Positions 61,726-64,000 of a stretch of DNA of 64,000 bases are shown here, one piece after another. A program made the position numbers and the translations under genes. A model generated the notes under the pieces. The model was not told the origin of the DNA. It saw only the letters and a list, made by a program, of their open reading frames with translations, and made no database searches. The stretch's first letter is position 1; each line of letters starts with the position of its first letter. The stretch is from NCBI GenBank assembly GCA_001899805.1, contig MKWP01000010.1, forward strand, positions 1-64,000. The letters are read 5' to 3'. The stretch is from Lysobacterales bacterium 66-474 (GTDB taxonomy: Bacteria; Pseudomonadota; Gammaproteobacteria; Xanthomonadales; Rhodanobacteraceae).

Positions 61726-62916
61726 TCAGAATGCAATCTGCGCGCGCAGTTCCACGATGCGCGGATCGATGGCGAGGTCCTTGCGATCGCTGAAGGCGCG
61801 GATGTAGTTCGCCTGCAGTTTCAGGTGTTGGCCCAGGTACCAGTTGGCACCCAGCGTCCAGTCGTGCTCACGCCCGCCCAGGATTGCGCCGTCGTCGAGA
61901 TCGAGCGTGCTGTAGCGCAACAACAATTCCACGGCGCCCCATGGTCGTGACGGTGCGACGTTGCCGACATTGCCGTCCTTGTACGGCCGCGATTCGCCCG
62001 TCGCGACCCAGCTCGCGAATGCGTACCAGCCGTCGATGCGGTACGCAGGCTTGCCGTCATCGAAGGAAGTGTTTGCGTGCAGATATTCGCCCTGCAGCGA
62101 CCACGACCCGCGTATCCACAGCCCTTCCAAGCCGTAGCGGTCGATCTCGTCGACATGCTTCAGCGCGCCCGAATCGACGAGGTACAGCGGCGAAAGGCCG
62201 GCTTCCGGCGTGGAACGAAACCGCGCGGACGGCACGTTGGTCAGCCCCAATCCGTTCACGCTCGACTCGGGCGATTCACGTGATGCGGCCAGGCCGAGAT
62301 GCAACACGTCGCCGGGCTGATGCCATGGCGCCCACGCCACGCGGCCGGCCAGCGTGTGTCCGTCGTTGTCGCCTTGAAGGTCGCCGCCGTAGTAACCGAG
62401 GGCCGCCAGCCATGCGGGTCGCAACAAGGTCCAGTCCACGCCGACACGGCGGTTTTCATAGACGGCCTGGGTGGGCAATGCGGATTCGATGAAGGTGGCG
62501 GCATTGGTGCTGGTGTTGCCCTCGAACCCCACCGGCAGCTTGCCCTGGCCGATACGGAATGCGCCGACGTCCTTGCCCAGCAAGGCTTTCGATTGCACGC
62601 GCAGATATGCGTCCTGCCATTTCTTCGACTGGAAATCGAATTCCGCCTTGGCGTCGTAGACGCCCTTTTTCTTCAGGTAGGCGCCGAAATATTTGCGCCG
62701 GTTGGTGTGCGCGTCGCGCAAAAGTCCGCCGTCGTGCGAAAAATCGTTGACGTCGTATTGATACAGTCCGCCGACGCCGAAGTCGGTGCCATCCGCGAAA
62801 GTGTGGCGCGTGGGCCAGTCGCCCAGGAACGAGTAGCCCTGCGCCATGGCGGGCGAGGCAGCCAAAGCCATCGCCACGGCGACGCCGCACAAACGCAGTT
62901 TGCGTCCAAATCGCAT
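61726..62916 (-). CDS. OprO/OprP-family porin
   Basis: Signal peptide; FRIGQGKLPVGFEGNTSTNAATFIESALP; terminal RIVELRAQIAF. Confidence 0.82.
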   Translation of the reverse strand: MRFGRKLRLCGVAVAMALAASPAMAQGYSFLGDWPTRHTFADGTDFGVGGLYQYDVNDFSHDGGLLRDAHTNRRKYFGAYLKKKGVYDAKAEFDFQSKKWQDAYLRVQSKALLGKDVGAFRIGQGKLPVGFEGNTSTNAATFIESALPTQAVYENRRVGVDWTLLRPAWLAALGYYGGDLQGDNDGHTLAGRVAWAPWHQPGDVLHLGLAASRESPESSVNGLGLTNVPSARFRSTPEAGLSPLYLVDSGALKHVDEIDRYGLEGLWIRGSWSLQGEYLHANTSFDDGKPAYRIDGWYAFASWVATGESRPYKDGNVGNVAPSRPWGAVELLLRYSTLDLDDGAILGGREHDWTLGANWYLGQHLKLQANYIRAFSDRKDLAIDPRIVELRAQIAF

Positions 62917-62930
62917 GCATTGCCCCTTTG

Positions 62931-64000
62931 TCAGGATTTGCGGTCAAGCGGGATCGCGCGCAGCCTGGCAGCCGGATCCGCGCCCGCTTCATGTTGCCAC
63001 AACCAGCGTGCCTTGCTCGCGGCAGCCGTGCATGGCGAATCACCTGACGGAAACACGATGGCGCGCCGCGGGCCCACGCGCAGGTCCATCCCTGCGCGCA
63101 AACCGAGTCGCGCCAGATCCTCGCTGGCGACCTGCGCTTCCAGACGCTGCCCCAACGTGGGTGCGTCGAGCTCGAGGTGCGCCACACTGCCCGCGAGATA
63201 GATGTGGCGCACCTGTGTCGGCCAACCCGGCCCCGCTGATGACGCGCACAGCTCAAGCTGCTCCGGCCGGACGTACGCCAGCGCGCGCTTCACTTCGGTA
63301 CCCCACGGAGCCTCACCGAAGTTCCACTCCGCCGCGGCCATGGCTCGGCCGGCGCGCTGCAGGTGGATCTTGTTGGCCTTGCCGATGAATTCGCACACGA
63401 ACGGCGTGGCCGGATCGTGGTAGATCGTCTCGGGCGCGCCGACCTGCTCGATGCGGCCGCGATTCATCACGGCGACGCGGTCGGCCAGTTCCAGCGCCTC
63501 TTCCTGGTCGTGGGTCACGAACACGGTGGTCAGGCCCAAGTCGTCGTGCAGCTCGCGCAACCAGCGACGCAGGCTTACCCTCACCTGCGCGTCGAGCGCA
63601 CCGAACGGTTCGTCGAGCAACAGCAGGTCGGGTTCCACCGCCAGCGCACGCGCCAACGCGACGCGCTGGCGCTGGCCGCCGGAAAGCTGCGCGGGATAGC
63701 GCTTGCCCAGGCCATCCAACTGCACGCGTTGCAACAGGCGCTCGACGCGCGCGGCGATGTCGGCACGCTTCGGGCGCGTGCGCCATGGCCGCACGCGCAG
63801 TCCGAAGGCCACGTTGTCGGCCACGGTCAGGTGCCGGAACAACGCGTAATGCTGGAACACCAGGCCCACCTTGCGGCGGCGCGCATCGAGCGCCAGCAGG
63901 TCGCGGCCCTCCTGGCGCACGCTGCCGGAGTCGGGATAATCGAGGCCCGCCAGGATACGCAGCAGCGTGGTCTTGCCGGAGCCGGACGGCCCGAGCAGCG
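62931..64000 (-). CDS. cysA: sulfate/thiosulfate ABC transporter ATPase, partial (continues past the window)
   Basis: [73 protein letters not shown]. Confidence 0.88.
   Translation of the reverse strand, partial: LLGPSGSGKTTLLRILAGLDYPDSGSVRQEGRDLLALDARRRKVGLVFQHYALFRHLTVADNVAFGLRVRPWRTRPKRADIAARVERLLQRVQLDGLGKRYPAQLSGGQRQRVALARALAVEPDLLLLDEPFGALDAQVRVSLRRWLRELHDDLGLTTVFVTHDQEEALELADRVAVMNRGRIEQVGAPETIYHDPATPFVCEFIGKANKIHLQRAGRAMAAAEWNFGEAPWGTEVKRALAYVRPEQLELCASSAGPGWPTQVRHIYLAGSVAHLELDAPTLGQRLEAQVASEDLARLGLRAGMDLRVGPRRAIVFPSGDSPCTAAASKARWLWQHEAGADPAARLRAIPLDRKS

Overview
A 64-kb, high-GC, almost fully coding chromosomal window. Gene content (xanthomonadin/aryl-polyene-type pathway, RmuC, lipoyl-E3 PDH, rsmG-parAB) suggests a Xanthomonadales gammaproteobacterium; that placement is inference. 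From left to right: a transposase C-terminal remnant at the edge; hemF; a split, bidirectional aryl-polyene/xanthomonadin-like cluster (KS, chain-length factor, GT2, two WxWxIP halogenase-like flavoproteins, FabG, two hotdog dehydratases, MMPL exporter, LolA-like protein, acyltransferase, COG4648-like membrane protein); mtfA, hemB, a mini-SPFH protein, rsmG, parAB; an ECF42-type sigma/DGPF (YciI) module; hemD-hemX-hemY; rmuC, folE, a TetA-like MFS; a REC-EAL regulator plus hybrid histidine kinase pair; envC and an S41 peptidase; tandem Sel1-like paralogs; LysR/DMT; an ABC ATPase next to an ABC-2 permease/M1 peptidase fusion; pyruvate dehydrogenase E2 and lipoyl-E3; an OprP-like porin and a partial cysA. 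The most unusual signal is repetitive. Palindromic elements of intergenic type lie in-frame inside the interdomain linkers of both aceF and lpdA. A 24-bp 'CPGLDPG' repeat lies inside the pathway glycosyltransferase and has an exact reverse-complement copy between genes 23 kb away. Several other dispersed or nested inverted-repeat families occupy the intergenic spaces. No tRNA, rRNA or CRISPR was seen.
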